From: Cyclobacteriaceae bacterium
Lineage (GTDB): Bacteria; Bacteroidota; Bacteroidia; Cytophagales; Cyclobacteriaceae
DNA: 64,000 bases
Assembly (NCBI GenBank): GCA_019638395.1
Contig: JAHBTX010000003.1
Location: 372,001-436,000 of the forward strand
Reading direction: 5' to 3'
The notes beneath the pieces were generated by a model. That model was not told where the DNA came from. It saw nothing but the letters and a program-made list of their open reading frames with translations, and did not search any database. Positions within the stretch are counted from its first letter, which is position 1. Every line of letters starts with the position of its first letter. Shown piece after piece: positions 1 to 7,034 of the stretch. A program made the translations under genes and the position numbers.

Positions 1-591
1 GTGCAAAAAGCAGAAAGTGCGGCAGGATGCAATTTCTTTTTCGAATTGGCGGATGTTGGTAATGGAAGCATGCTGACTGCCCAATACCGGTGAGTTGTAA
101 TCGATCATTACCGTTACGCGATAATCATCTAACGGTAACGCTGCTATTTCAACATTCCGGGCGGCCTCGCGATAGAATATACTATCCTGCACTTCGTAAA
201 AATCGCGCAGGGCATTTTGCTCTTCGGTTTCTGCTTCTTTTAAAATATTTACAAACTGAATGGAGCTTCCATCCATAATGGGTGCTTCGGGGCCATCCAA
301 TTGAACTAATACGTTGTCGATTTCCAACCCTACAAGTGCAGCCAGGGTGTGTTCAATAGTGCTTACGCGCGCCCCACTTTGTTCTATGGTAGTTCCGCGC
401 GATACATCCACTACCCGATCGCAGTCGGCATCGATAATAGGCATGCCGGGTAAATCGATGCGTTGAAACTTAATGCCGTGGTTGGGTTTTGCCGGCAAGA
501 AGGTCATGTTGGTTTGCACCCCGGTGTGCAGTCCTACTCCCGAAAGGGTTACCGACTTCTTGATAGTCTGTTGCTTGTGATTTAACCTCAT
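1..591 (-). CDS. lpxC: UDP-3-O-acyl-N-acetylglucosamine deacetylase (5' part; cut by window edge)
   Basis: First 197 codons of LpxC, the zinc deacetylase that commits UDP-acyl-GlcNAc to lipid A synthesis in the cytoplasm. The reading frame is open from the ATG at 591 to base 1, so the C-terminal half lies outside the window. Visible family motifs are SGVGLHTG (residues 17-24), STIEHTLAAL (77-86, with Glu80 and the zinc ligand His81), IMDGSS (105-110) and RTFCFLH at the cut end. The other two zinc ligands fall beyond the edge. In most Bacteroidota this protein is fused to the FabZ dehydratase, which cannot be tested here. It lies 58 bases downstream of lpxD on the same strand, the usual lipid A gene order, and has its own good promoter match in the gap. 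Confidence 0.95.
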   Translation of the reverse strand, partial: MRLNHKQQTIKKSVTLSGVGLHTGVQTNMTFLPAKPNHGIKFQRIDLPGMPIIDADCDRVVDVSRGTTIEQSGARVSTIEHTLAALVGLEIDNVLVQLDGPEAPIMDGSSIQFVNILKEAETEEQNALRDFYEVQDSIFYREAARNVEIAALPLDDYRVTVMIDYNSPVLGSQHASITNIRQFEKEIASCRTFCFLH

Positions 592-605
592 AGCCTAAAA
601 GTGCG

Positions 606-637
606 CAAATTTAACGGGTTGGGTACCTATTACCAAA
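606..637 (-). promoter_or_regulatory. Bacteroidota-type promoter of lpxC
   Basis: On the minus strand a TTTG box (bases 634-637) is followed after exactly 20 bases by TAAATTTG (606-613). This matches the Bacteroidota consensus TTTG, 19-21 bases, TAnnTTTG. Transcription would start a few bases before the lpxC ATG at 591, giving a very short leader. Confidence 0.6.
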
Positions 638-649
638 CTGTTAAGCGGT

Positions 650-1720
650 TCATTGCGCATTACCCGAAGTTGTTTCGGATGGCACTAAAACGCCTATTTT
701 CTTTTCTAATTCGCGCAGGCGGTCGTTCAATTCCGGTAATCGTTTGAAAACTGCGTAAGATCGAAAGTATTCTTTTATGTCGATTGCGGGATAGCCCAAG
801 AGTTGCTGGCCTTCTTCTTTTACCGATTTTGAGATACCAGCCTGGGCTCCTATTTGGGTTCGATTGGCTAAAACCAAGTGGCCGGCAATCCCAACCTGGC
901 CCGCAATCATGGAGTTTTCGCCCACTTTGGATGATCCTGAAATACCGGCTTGTGCTGCTATAACTGTATTTTTTCCAACTTCAACATTATGCGCAATCTG
1001 AATCAGGTTATCCAATTTTACACCTTGCCGGATAATAGTTGAATCGCCAAACATGGTTGCGCAGTCAATAACGGTATTGGCACCAATGGTTACGTTATCT
1101 TCAATTAAAACATTGCCTAATTGCGGGATAGTTTTATAAGAACCATCGCCCTGCGGGGCAAAGCCAAAGCCATCGCTTCCGATAACCGTGCCGGCATGAA
1201 TTACGCAGTTGTTACCAATTCTTGAGCCGGCATAAATTTTTACGTTGGGATGCAGAATGGTGTTATTACCTATAATGGTATTATCGCCAATAAAAACATG
1301 GGGATAAATTTTTACATTATCACCGATGGTTACCTGGTTGCCGATGTAGGAAAAAGCTCCCCGATAAATATTTTTTCCGGTGGTGGCTGATTCGCTTTGA
1401 AACGAAGGTTGCTCAATTCCACTTTTCTGAAAAGAAATGAGTTTGTGATATTCTTCTAACAACACAGTAAAACTGGAGTAGGGATCATCCACCAGAACAA
1501 GTGTGGTCTCCAGTTCTTTTTTAGGTTGAAAGTCTTTCTTTACAATTACCGCAGTAGCGTGGGTGGTATAAATAAATTGTTCGTATTTAGGATTGGAGAG
1601 AAATGCGATCTGACCTTTTTTTGCATCTTGAATTTTGGCCAGCATTGAAATTTTTGCATCGGCATCGCCTTTTACTTCTCCGCCCAGCATGGTTGCAATT
1701 TGCGCAATGCTAAACTCCAT
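650..1720 (-). CDS. lpxD: UDP-3-O-acylglucosamine N-acyltransferase
   Basis: LpxD adds the second, N-linked 3-hydroxyacyl chain from acyl-ACP to UDP-3-O-acyl-glucosamine in lipid A synthesis. The 356-residue length is normal. Residues 1-100 form the N-terminal uridine-binding domain (MLGGEVKGDAD near 11-21, FLSNPKY at 40-46). Residues 115-310 are a left-handed beta helix of hexapeptide repeats (for example IGDNTIIGNNTI). The catalytic histidine is His244 in LIQIAHNVEVGKN. The C-terminus is helical and ends in a short low-complexity tail. It is followed by lpxC on the same strand. Confidence 0.96.
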   Translation of the reverse strand: MEFSIAQIATMLGGEVKGDADAKISMLAKIQDAKKGQIAFLSNPKYEQFIYTTHATAVIVKKDFQPKKELETTLVLVDDPYSSFTVLLEEYHKLISFQKSGIEQPSFQSESATTGKNIYRGAFSYIGNQVTIGDNVKIYPHVFIGDNTIIGNNTILHPNVKIYAGSRIGNNCVIHAGTVIGSDGFGFAPQGDGSYKTIPQLGNVLIEDNVTIGANTVIDCATMFGDSTIIRQGVKLDNLIQIAHNVEVGKNTVIAAQAGISGSSKVGENSMIAGQVGIAGHLVLANRTQIGAQAGISKSVKEEGQQLLGYPAIDIKEYFRSYAVFKRLPELNDRLRELEKKIGVLVPSETTSGNAQ

Positions 1721-1770
1721 AGATTGATTTACTTGTTGCGAAATGAATTAATGTGGAAATACGTAAGCCT

Positions 1771-3000
1771 TTACAAAGATATGTTTTTGGGCCAGCATAA
1801 ATAGCTTTTTTCCACGATTTTGCTAATGGCTTTAATGCTGGGTAAATCGGAGGCATGAGCGATGTCTGTAATTTCACCACTTCGCAACAGCATATTAATG
1901 GATTTACCACCTGAAACATACGCTTCGTTGCTTACCGTTCCGTACGAATAAAGGTACTGGGTATCTTTTTGCAGGATGCCATACACTTGCCTTATTTCCT
2001 GTCGCACCTTTTCAACTTCAATTCTACGAATAGGACCACTTGCTAGTACAATTTGAAATAATTCGCGTTGCAGTAACCGGTTACACAAGCCTGCCAGTAT
2101 TGCATCGGCATGATTGCGCCAAAGCTTAAGCGCACCCCAGATGTCGTGATCATCTAACTGGCCAAACATATCCAGCAGCTCTTTGTTGTTTGTAAAATCT
2201 TCTATCCGGTAATCTTTTTTCAGTAAGCAGGTTAGCGCATCACTGCCTGGTAAATTTTCGCCTGCTTGTACCAGGTATTGAGCTCGTTTAATAATGTTTA
2301 CCAACATGCGCTCTCCGCTTAAAGCAGTTTTATGCAAGTAAACCTGCCAGTACATTAGCCTGCGGGCATGTAAAAAATTTTCGATGCTGTAAATGCCTTT
2401 TTCTTCAACTACCAGTTCATCGTTGTAAACGTTTAACATCGCCACAATTCTATCCACACCAATGGTACCTTCCATTACACCGGTAAAAAAGCTATCGCGG
2501 GTCAGGTAATCTAACCGATCAATATCCAACTGGCTGCTGATTAATTGATGAAAAAATTTGCGTGGATAGCTATTTCTGAAAAACTGTAAAGCCAGTTCCA
2601 ACGCACCGTTAAAGCGTGCATTTAACTCGCGCATAAACAGGTACGAAATGCTTTCGTGCTTTACTTCTCGTAGCAAAGTTTCTTCCAGCGCATGCGAAAA
2701 AGGGCCATGCCCAATGTCGTGCAATAAAATGGCCACTTGGGCCGCTTCGGCTTCTGCTTCCGAAATTTCAATTCCTTTCTGCTGCAGCGTTTGTAACACG
2801 CGCCCCATCAGGTGCATGGCACCCAATGCATGGTGGAAACGGGTATGGAGTGCGCCTGGATAAACCAAATCGCTAAGACCTAACTGCTTAATATAGCGCA
2901 AGCGTTGAAAGTACGGATGCTGAATCAGATCATAAATCAGTTCGCCTGGTATTGAAATAAATCCGTAAACCGGATCGTTGATGATTTTCTTTTTATTCAA
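1771..3000 (-). CDS. HD-domain phosphohydrolase (dGTPase/SAMHD1-like)
   Basis: A 409-residue metal-dependent phosphohydrolase of the HD superfamily. The metal-binding set is visible: His56/His57 in HTRFHHALG, His-Asp 94-95 in ILLHDIGHGPFSH, and a later Asp in DIDRLDYLTRDS. The N-terminal signature NDPVYGFI and the HTRFHHALG motif are typical of the cytoplasmic dNTPase-like group, whose best-known members hydrolyse dNTPs or other nucleotides. The substrate of this branch is not settled, so no symbol is given. The stop codon lies 50 bases before lpxD on the same strand and is adjacent to a promoter-like box, so lpxD can be transcribed separately. It diverges from porX across a 55-base gap. Confidence 0.88.
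   Translation of the reverse strand: MNKKKIINDPVYGFISIPGELIYDLIQHPYFQRLRYIKQLGLSDLVYPGALHTRFHHALGAMHLMGRVLQTLQQKGIEISEAEAEAAQVAILLHDIGHGPFSHALEETLLREVKHESISYLFMRELNARFNGALELALQFFRNSYPRKFFHQLISSQLDIDRLDYLTRDSFFTGVMEGTIGVDRIVAMLNVYNDELVVEEKGIYSIENFLHARRLMYWQVYLHKTALSGERMLVNIIKRAQYLVQAGENLPGSDALTCLLKKDYRIEDFTNNKELLDMFGQLDDHDIWGALKLWRNHADAILAGLCNRLLQRELFQIVLASGPIRRIEVEKVRQEIRQVYGILQKDTQYLYSYGTVSNEAYVSGGKSINMLLRSGEITDIAHASDLPSIKAISKIVEKSYLCWPKNISL
1774..1781 (-). promoter_or_regulatory. -7 box upstream of lpxD
   Basis: TATCTTTG on the minus strand matches TAnnTTTG and sits about 54 bases upstream of the lpxD ATG, next to the stop codon of the HD gene. No clear -33 box is seen at the right distance. 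Confidence 0.4.
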
Positions 3001-3055
3001 GCAGCCTTAGATTGATTTATATCCTTTAACTTAGAAAGTTTTTACGATTAAACTC

Positions 3056-4615
3056 ATGCAAAGATATAGCATTTTGTGGGCGGACGATGAGATTGATTTA
3101 CTCAAACCACATATTTTGTTTCTGCAACAACGCGGTTACGATATTACTCCTGTAAACAATGGTGCCGAAGCGGTTGAGCTTAGTGAAGCCCGGCATTTTG
3201 ATGTGGTTTTTCTGGATGAACACATGCCTGGTATGTCGGGCCTGGAGGCGCTTGCTCAAATCAAAAACAACAAACCTAACCTGCCGGTGGTAATGATTAC
3301 CAAAAATGAAGAAGAGCAGATAATGGAAGAGGCCATAGGTGCCAAGATTGATGACTACCTGATAAAACCCATAAACCCAAGCCAGATTTTATTGGCCATA
3401 AAAAAAATTCTGGATAACAAGCGATTGGTTATTGAAAAAACTAATCTGAACTACCAACAAGAGTTTAGAAAAATAAGCATGGCCTTTCTGGATGATATGA
3501 ACCACGAGCAATGGGCCGACATTTATAAAAAATTAGTGTATTGGGAATTGCAAATGGAGGAGGCCGACAACCGCGACATGGCCGAAGTGCTGGAAATGCA
3601 AAAGGTAGAAGCGAATGTAAACTTTTGCCGTTTTATAAAACGCAATTACGAAAGTTGGCTGAATAACCCCAATATCGATAAACCACTGTTATCGCATCAA
3701 CTCATGAAAAAGAAAGTGTTTCCGGAATTGAAAAGCGGAACGCCCTGTTTTTTTGTATTAATTGATAACCTGCGCTGGGATCAATGGAAAACAATTGAAC
3801 CACTGCTGAACGAATATTTTAACATCGAACAGGAAGAATCATATTATTCAATACTGCCCACTACAACCGCCTATGCGCGTAATGCTATTTTCTCCGGGCT
3901 GATGCCATCCGATATGGCTAAAACACATCCCGACTTGTGGGTGGGCGAAGATGAAGATGAATCGAAAAATAATTTTGAAGATGATTTCCTGGCCAAGCAG
4001 GTACGTAAGAATAACCTTACTTTAAAATTTTCATACACTAAAATTAAAAAACAAGAAGAAGGTCGGGATCTGGCTGATTCTATTAATAACCTTTTTCATA
4101 ACGACCTGAATGTAATTGTTTACAACTTTGTAGATATGCTTTCGCATGCGCGAACCGACATGGCCATGATTCGCGAGCTTGCTCCTGATGAAGCCGCGTA
4201 CCGGTCTATTACCAAATCGTGGTTTATGCACTCACCCTTATTCGAGATCTTACGAAAAATTTCAGAGAAAAAAGCCAAGGTAATTATTACCACCGACCAT
4301 GGCACCGTTCGCGTTAAGCGCCCGTTTAAAATAGTAGGCGATAGAAGTGTGAATACCAACCTGCGCTACAAACAAGGTAAAAACCTGGGCTTTGAAGGCG
4401 ACAAGGTGTTTGAAGCCCCCAAACCTGAACGTTTTTTCTTGCCCAAAACAAATGTTTCAACCGCGTATGTGTTTGCTACGGAAGACCAGTTTTTTGCCTA
4501 CCCTAACAACTATAATTACTATGTAAACTTTTACAAAGACACATTTCAGCATGGCGGGGTAAGCCTGGAAGAAGTTATCATTCCATATATTTTGCTATCT
4601 TCGAAAAATGCCTGA
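3056..4615 (+). CDS. porX: PorX-type response regulator with PglZ domain
   Basis: Homologue of PorX, the response regulator that controls and interacts with the type IX secretion system in Bacteroidota. Residues 1-120 are a CheY-like receiver with acidic pocket Asp10-Asp11-Glu12, phospho-acceptor Asp54 (VFLDEHMPG), Thr81 and Lys104. A helical linker follows (about 120-225). The rest is a PglZ/alkaline-phosphatase-like domain with metal-site residues in LIDNLRWDQW (Asp237), the TTTAYARN segment near 269-276, VDMLSHART and TTDHGTVRV. Work on PorX from other species reports zinc-dependent phosphodiesterase activity on cyclic or linear oligonucleotides. At 519 residues it is full length. The last 8 bases overlap tsaE. 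It fits the T9SS cargo proteins found later in the window. Confidence 0.93.
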   Translation: MQRYSILWADDEIDLLKPHILFLQQRGYDITPVNNGAEAVELSEARHFDVVFLDEHMPGMSGLEALAQIKNNKPNLPVVMITKNEEEQIMEEAIGAKIDDYLIKPINPSQILLAIKKILDNKRLVIEKTNLNYQQEFRKISMAFLDDMNHEQWADIYKKLVYWELQMEEADNRDMAEVLEMQKVEANVNFCRFIKRNYESWLNNPNIDKPLLSHQLMKKKVFPELKSGTPCFFVLIDNLRWDQWKTIEPLLNEYFNIEQEESYYSILPTTTAYARNAIFSGLMPSDMAKTHPDLWVGEDEDESKNNFEDDFLAKQVRKNNLTLKFSYTKIKKQEEGRDLADSINNLFHNDLNVIVYNFVDMLSHARTDMAMIRELAPDEAAYRSITKSWFMHSPLFEILRKISEKKAKVIITTDHGTVRVKRPFKIVGDRSVNTNLRYKQGKNLGFEGDKVFEAPKPERFFLPKTNVSTAYVFATEDQFFAYPNNYNYYVNFYKDTFQHGGVSLEEVIIPYILLSSKNA

Positions 4616-5045
4616 CGGTTGGATAACGAGTAAGACTCCGGCAACACTTTCAACTTTGCCATCAATTGCTGCTGAGTTATTAGCAGCGAGCAAAGGCCAA
4701 AAAATTTGGTTATTGCAAGGCGAAATGGGAAGCGGCAAAACCACACTGGTGAAGGCATTGGTAAAACAGTTGAGCGTGGATGACCTGGTTACCAGCCCAA
4801 CGTTCTCGATTGTAAACGAATATGGAAGGGGTAGCGAAAAAATTTATCATTTTGACTTTTACCGGCTTAAGCGCGATACCGAAGCTCTTGATCTTGGATT
4901 TGAAGAATACCTTGCATCGGGCAACCTGTGCTTGATTGAATGGAGTGAAAAGGTGAATGCGTTTTTGCCAGCCGAGCGATTTGAAGTTAAAATTGAACTA
5001 GTAAATGAACATACCCGATCGATTTACTTTCGTGTACAGCCATGA
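4608..5045 (+). CDS. tsaE: tRNA threonylcarbamoyladenosine biosynthesis ATPase TsaE
   Basis: TsaE is the small P-loop ATPase that works with TsaB and TsaD to make the t6A modification at position 37 of ANN-decoding tRNAs. The 145-residue protein has the Walker A motif GEMGSGKTT (38-46), the TSPTFSIVNEY segment and HFDFYRL, all diagnostic of the family. It starts 8 bases inside the end of porX and ends 4 bases inside the start of ald (ATGA), so all three are probably translated from one message. Confidence 0.95.
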   Translation: MPDGWITSKTPATLSTLPSIAAELLAASKGQKIWLLQGEMGSGKTTLVKALVKQLSVDDLVTSPTFSIVNEYGRGSEKIYHFDFYRLKRDTEALDLGFEEYLASGNLCLIEWSEKVNAFLPAERFEVKIELVNEHTRSIYFRVQP

Positions 5046-6265
5046 GTGAAAAGAAAAAAACCGGTTTTGAAGCCATCGCGAAATCCGGATTGTATCCACA
5101 GGAAGAACTGATTTCGGTAAAAAAATCCAAGCGGGCTTTTTTTATCGGGCTGCCACGCGAAGTTTCGTTACAGGAAAACCGAATTAGCCTTACACCCGAT
5201 GCCGTGGCATTATTGGTAAACAATGGCCACGATGTGTGGTTGGAAACGATGGCTGGTGAAGGCTCTAAATTTTCTGACAGGCAATACAGCGATGCCGGTG
5301 CAAAAATAGTGTACTCGCCCGATGAGGTGTATAAAGCAGATTTTATTCTCAAAATTGAACCCCCCACATTGGATGAGATGGAATACTTTCGTCCCGGGCA
5401 AACACTTATTTCTGCTTTGCAGATGGGTAATCTGAAACAGGAATGCATACAGGTTTTATTAAAGAAACGAGTAACGGCATTAGCTTACGAGTTTATTGAA
5501 GACAAAGTTGGCGGCATGCCAATAGTGCGAGCCATGAGCGAGATTGCCGGCAGCACGGTTATGTTAATTGCCGCAGAATATTTAAGCACCGTAAATAAAG
5601 GCAAAGGAATTATTTTAGGAGGGATAACCGGGGTACCACCTACTAAGGTAGTAATTATAGGAGCGGGTACAGTAGCAGAGTATGCGGCTCGGGCGGCATT
5701 GAGTCTGGGTGCCGAAATTCAGGTATTCGATAACCATTTATATAAGTTACGAAGAATCAAACATACGCTCGGGCATCAGTTTTATACTTCTACTATTGAT
5801 ACCATTACCTTAAGCGAGAGTTTAAAAAATGCCGATGTGGTAATCGGTGCTTTGCGGGCCGAGAAGGGTAAGGTGCGGCACGTAGTCTCCGAAGAAATGG
5901 TAAAACAAATGAAGCCCGATTCGTTAATTATTGATCTGAGTATTGATCAAGGTGGCTGCATCGAAACTTCAGAAACAACAACCCTTAACCGGCCGGTTTT
6001 TAGAAAGCATGATATTATTCACTATTGCGTGCCCAACGTGGCATCGCGGGTAGCTACCACCGCCACCACGGCATTAAGTAATATTTTTACACCAACTATT
6101 TTGCGGGCGGCCGAGGAGGGTGGCGTGGAGGAAATGATTTTCTCGCACAAGTGGTTTATGAAAGGAGTTTATACGTACAAGGGTTCGCTTACAAACGAAT
6201 CAGTAGCACGTAAATTCGCATTGAAGTTTAAGAATATTGAATTATTATTGGCAGCCAGGGTTTAA
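5042..6265 (+). CDS. ald: Alanine dehydrogenase
   Basis: NAD-dependent alanine dehydrogenase family (AlaDH/PNT), catalysing L-alanine to pyruvate and ammonia. The 407-residue protein has an N-terminal extension of about 35 residues before the family start at GLPREVSLQENRISLTP. The active-site region LKIEPP and the Rossmann motif VVIIGAGTVAEYAAR are clear, as is CVPNVASRVATTATTAL near the C-terminus. Such longer versions are common in Cytophagales and Flavobacteriia next to porX and tsaE. Translation is coupled to tsaE through ATGA. Transhydrogenase alpha is a less likely alternative because no beta subunit is nearby. Confidence 0.9.
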   Translation: MSEKKKTGFEAIAKSGLYPQEELISVKKSKRAFFIGLPREVSLQENRISLTPDAVALLVNNGHDVWLETMAGEGSKFSDRQYSDAGAKIVYSPDEVYKADFILKIEPPTLDEMEYFRPGQTLISALQMGNLKQECIQVLLKKRVTALAYEFIEDKVGGMPIVRAMSEIAGSTVMLIAAEYLSTVNKGKGIILGGITGVPPTKVVIIGAGTVAEYAARAALSLGAEIQVFDNHLYKLRRIKHTLGHQFYTSTIDTITLSESLKNADVVIGALRAEKGKVRHVVSEEMVKQMKPDSLIIDLSIDQGGCIETSETTTLNRPVFRKHDIIHYCVPNVASRVATTATTALSNIFTPTILRAAEEGGVEEMIFSHKWFMKGVYTYKGSLTNESVARKFALKFKNIELLLAARV

Positions 6266-6275
6266 AAAGTTTGGA

Positions 6276-6995
6276 ATGAAATATTTATATCTAATTCTTT
6301 TAGTGTTATCCACAAGTTTAATCTTCGGTCAGACATCCATACCTCCGCAAATGCGGGCGCAATTTACCTTAGAAAGATTATCGTCAACTTCCGGTTTAGG
6401 CCCATCTGATATTTTATATGGTGTGCCGATGAGCCCCGGTACTGTTATTGGCGATGTGTATCTTGATAAAAAATGGAATAAAGCAACGCTATTACACGAG
6501 GGTACAGAAACTTTAATTGAAGGTTACTTTGTAAAATATAATCTGAAAGATAAAACGGTTGAAATAAAGACCAGAACAGGTATAAAAGCTGTTACAGCCA
6601 ATCAGATTAAGAGTATGGTATGGATTGATTCCGTTTCCAACTTTCCGTCTTACTTCATTAAGGCATCAACCTATTCTTTCGAAGGAAGTTCCCTGACAGG
6701 AATGATGGAAGTGTTGGTGGATGCCAATTATCCGTTATTCAAGTACTATACTGTTGAAATTAAAGAACCAACCTACAATGTAGCCATGGGCTCTGGTAGT
6801 AAAGACACCAGAATTATAAGGCGAGCGATGTATTTCAGTTTGTTAAATTCCCAATTAATTCAAATTAAGAATACAAAGGATTTAATCGGCATTTCGAATC
6901 GCGAAAAACTGGAGCGCTACATTAAAACAGAAAAGCTTTCGCCAAAGAAGGAACAAGACCTCATTAAAATTATCACCTACCTGAATCAACCTTAA
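6276..6995 (+). CDS. Secreted protein of unknown function
   Basis: A 239-residue protein with a clear N-terminal signal peptide (YLYLILLVLSTSLIFGQ), so it is probably exported to the periplasm. The start at 6276 is preferred over an in-frame ATG at 6237, because only the later one puts the signal peptide at the N-terminus; the earlier lies inside ald. No catalytic motif is recognised. The central part looks like beta strands (GTVIGDVYLDKKWNKATLL, VEIKTRTGIKAV), and the C-terminal 60 residues are helical and basic. It follows ald by 10 bases and may share its transcript. Confidence 0.75.
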   Translation: MKYLYLILLVLSTSLIFGQTSIPPQMRAQFTLERLSSTSGLGPSDILYGVPMSPGTVIGDVYLDKKWNKATLLHEGTETLIEGYFVKYNLKDKTVEIKTRTGIKAVTANQIKSMVWIDSVSNFPSYFIKASTYSFEGSSLTGMMEVLVDANYPLFKYYTVEIKEPTYNVAMGSGSKDTRIIRRAMYFSLLNSQLIQIKNTKDLIGISNREKLERYIKTEKLSPKKEQDLIKIITYLNQP

Positions 6996-7034
6996 CCGGG
7001 ATGCATCAATAATTTCTTCATGCATAATAAAGGT

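Noticed and set aside
6996-7034. ATGCAT repeat as a terminator between the secreted-protein gene and valS
   Set aside because: The two arms are short and no U tract follows.
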